A stretch of 64,000 nucleotides of DNA, taken from contig NZ_CP136964.1 of assembly GCF_002871345.2 (NCBI RefSeq), positions 62,001-126,000 of the forward strand. Reading direction: 5' to 3'. The notes beneath the pieces were generated by a model that did no database searches, was not told where the DNA came from, and saw only the letters and a list, made by a program, of their open reading frames with translations. The position numbers and the translations under genes are program-made. Positions 63,732 to 64,000 of the stretch are shown here, one piece after another (within the stretch, counting starts at the first letter, position 1; each line of letters opens with the position of its first letter). Source of the DNA: Nosocomiicoccus massiliensis (GTDB taxonomy: Bacteria; Bacillota; Bacilli; Staphylococcales; Salinicoccaceae).

Positions 63732-63759
63732 AAAAGAGGCGAGTCATTTCGCCTCTTTT
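63731..63759. terminator. Bidirectional terminator between arsC and the glutamate dehydrogenase gene
   Basis: AAAAGAGGCGA pairs with TCGCCTCTTTT around GTCATT. It overlaps the arsC stop and lies 3 bp after the end of the opposing gene, so it can serve both. Confidence 0.92.
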
Positions 63760-63762
63760 ATA

Positions 63763-64000
63763 TTAAGATAATTTACCTTGTAACTTCATAACGTCTGCTA
63801 CTTTTTGAATTGAGTTTAAGTAAGCCGCTTCTCTGAATGTTACGTCGTGTTTTTCTTTTGTATCCCAGATTTCGTCAAATGCTTGGATCATTTTCTCTTC
63901 TTGACGCTCTAAGACTTCTTTTTCTGTCCAGTAGAATCCTTGTAGGTTTTGTACCCACTCATAGTAAGATACGATTACTCCACCTGAGTTTGTAAGGATG
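63763..64000 (-). CDS. gudB: NAD-specific glutamate dehydrogenase, C-terminal part (cut off by window)
   Basis: The enzyme converts glutamate to 2-oxoglutarate and ammonia. On the minus strand the last 78 residues are visible: ILTNSGGVIVSYYEWVQNLQ, FYWTEKEVLERQEEKM and ending KVADVMKLQGKLS. NSGGVIVSYFEW-type text is a hallmark of the GluDH C-terminal domain. The 5' part lies beyond base 64000. The gene runs toward arsC and shares its terminator. Assignment to gudB rather than another Glu/Leu/Phe dehydrogenase is by resemblance to the staphylococcal enzyme. Confidence 0.9.
   Translation of the reverse strand, partial: ILTNSGGVIVSYYEWVQNLQGFYWTEKEVLERQEEKMIQAFDEIWDTKEKHDVTFREAAYLNSIQKVADVMKLQGKLS

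Overview
The window is 64 kb of a low-GC Gram-positive chromosome from the family Staphylococcaceae, most likely Jeotgalicoccus or a close relative. Three things support this: Bacillales gene order (priA-fmt-rsmB-prpC-prkC-rsgA-rpe-thiN; rpmB/yloU/fakA/sdaAB/sdaAA/recG/fapR-plsX-fabD-fabG-acpP-rnc-smc-ftsY-ylxM-ffh-rpsP-ylqC-rimM-trmD-rplS), staphylococcal-type proteins (SrtA-like sortase, 548-aa FakA, thioredoxin-type ArsC), and a cytochrome P450 that keeps every diagnostic residue of the Jeotgalicoccus OleT fatty acid decarboxylase. The genus is an inference from these features, not from a database search.

Layout. 1-11 kb: primosome, initiator-tRNA formylation, rRNA methylation, the PrpC/PrkC phosphatase-kinase pair, the oleT-like P450 with its own promoter and terminator, then rsgA-rpe-thiN and a DUF554 membrane protein. 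11.2-12.2 kb: a non-coding 245-bp tandem repeat. 12.2-18.9 kb: rpmB (reverse), an Asp23-like protein, fakA, serine dehydratase, recG and a class A sortase. 18.9-20.8 kb: a second copy of the 245-bp repeat family, split by a 1323-bp IS256-type element with an 8-bp target duplication. 20.8-34.3 kb: the FapR-controlled fatty acid/phospholipid genes, a 40-bp hairpin repeat array between fabG and acpP, then RNase III, SMC, the SRP pathway and ribosomal genes.

34.4-64 kb is accessory: a GntR-ABC transporter operon, a GNAT acetyltransferase, glycerol dehydrogenase, a YfcC carrier with an M20 amidohydrolase, a possible defence cluster (PLD-helicase, Dam-type methylase, PD-(D/E)XK endonuclease), a DUF4177/DUF2165 pair, a DeoR-controlled D-threonate-type catabolic operon, a broken lipoprotein, a five-gene peptide/nickel-type ABC importer bracketed by 46-48-bp direct repeats, a divergent MATE pump/MerR regulator pair, a VOC protein, an arsRBC operon and the 3' end of a glutamate dehydrogenase gene.

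The best leads are the OleT-type enzyme, two related non-coding repeat arrays with the same 245-bp period, the unrelated hairpin array before acpP, a canonical EF-hand loop at the N-terminus of FtsY, the helicase/restriction cluster, and the repeat-bracketed transporter cassette. I found no CRISPR array, tRNA or rRNA gene. No single feature proves a wholly new system.
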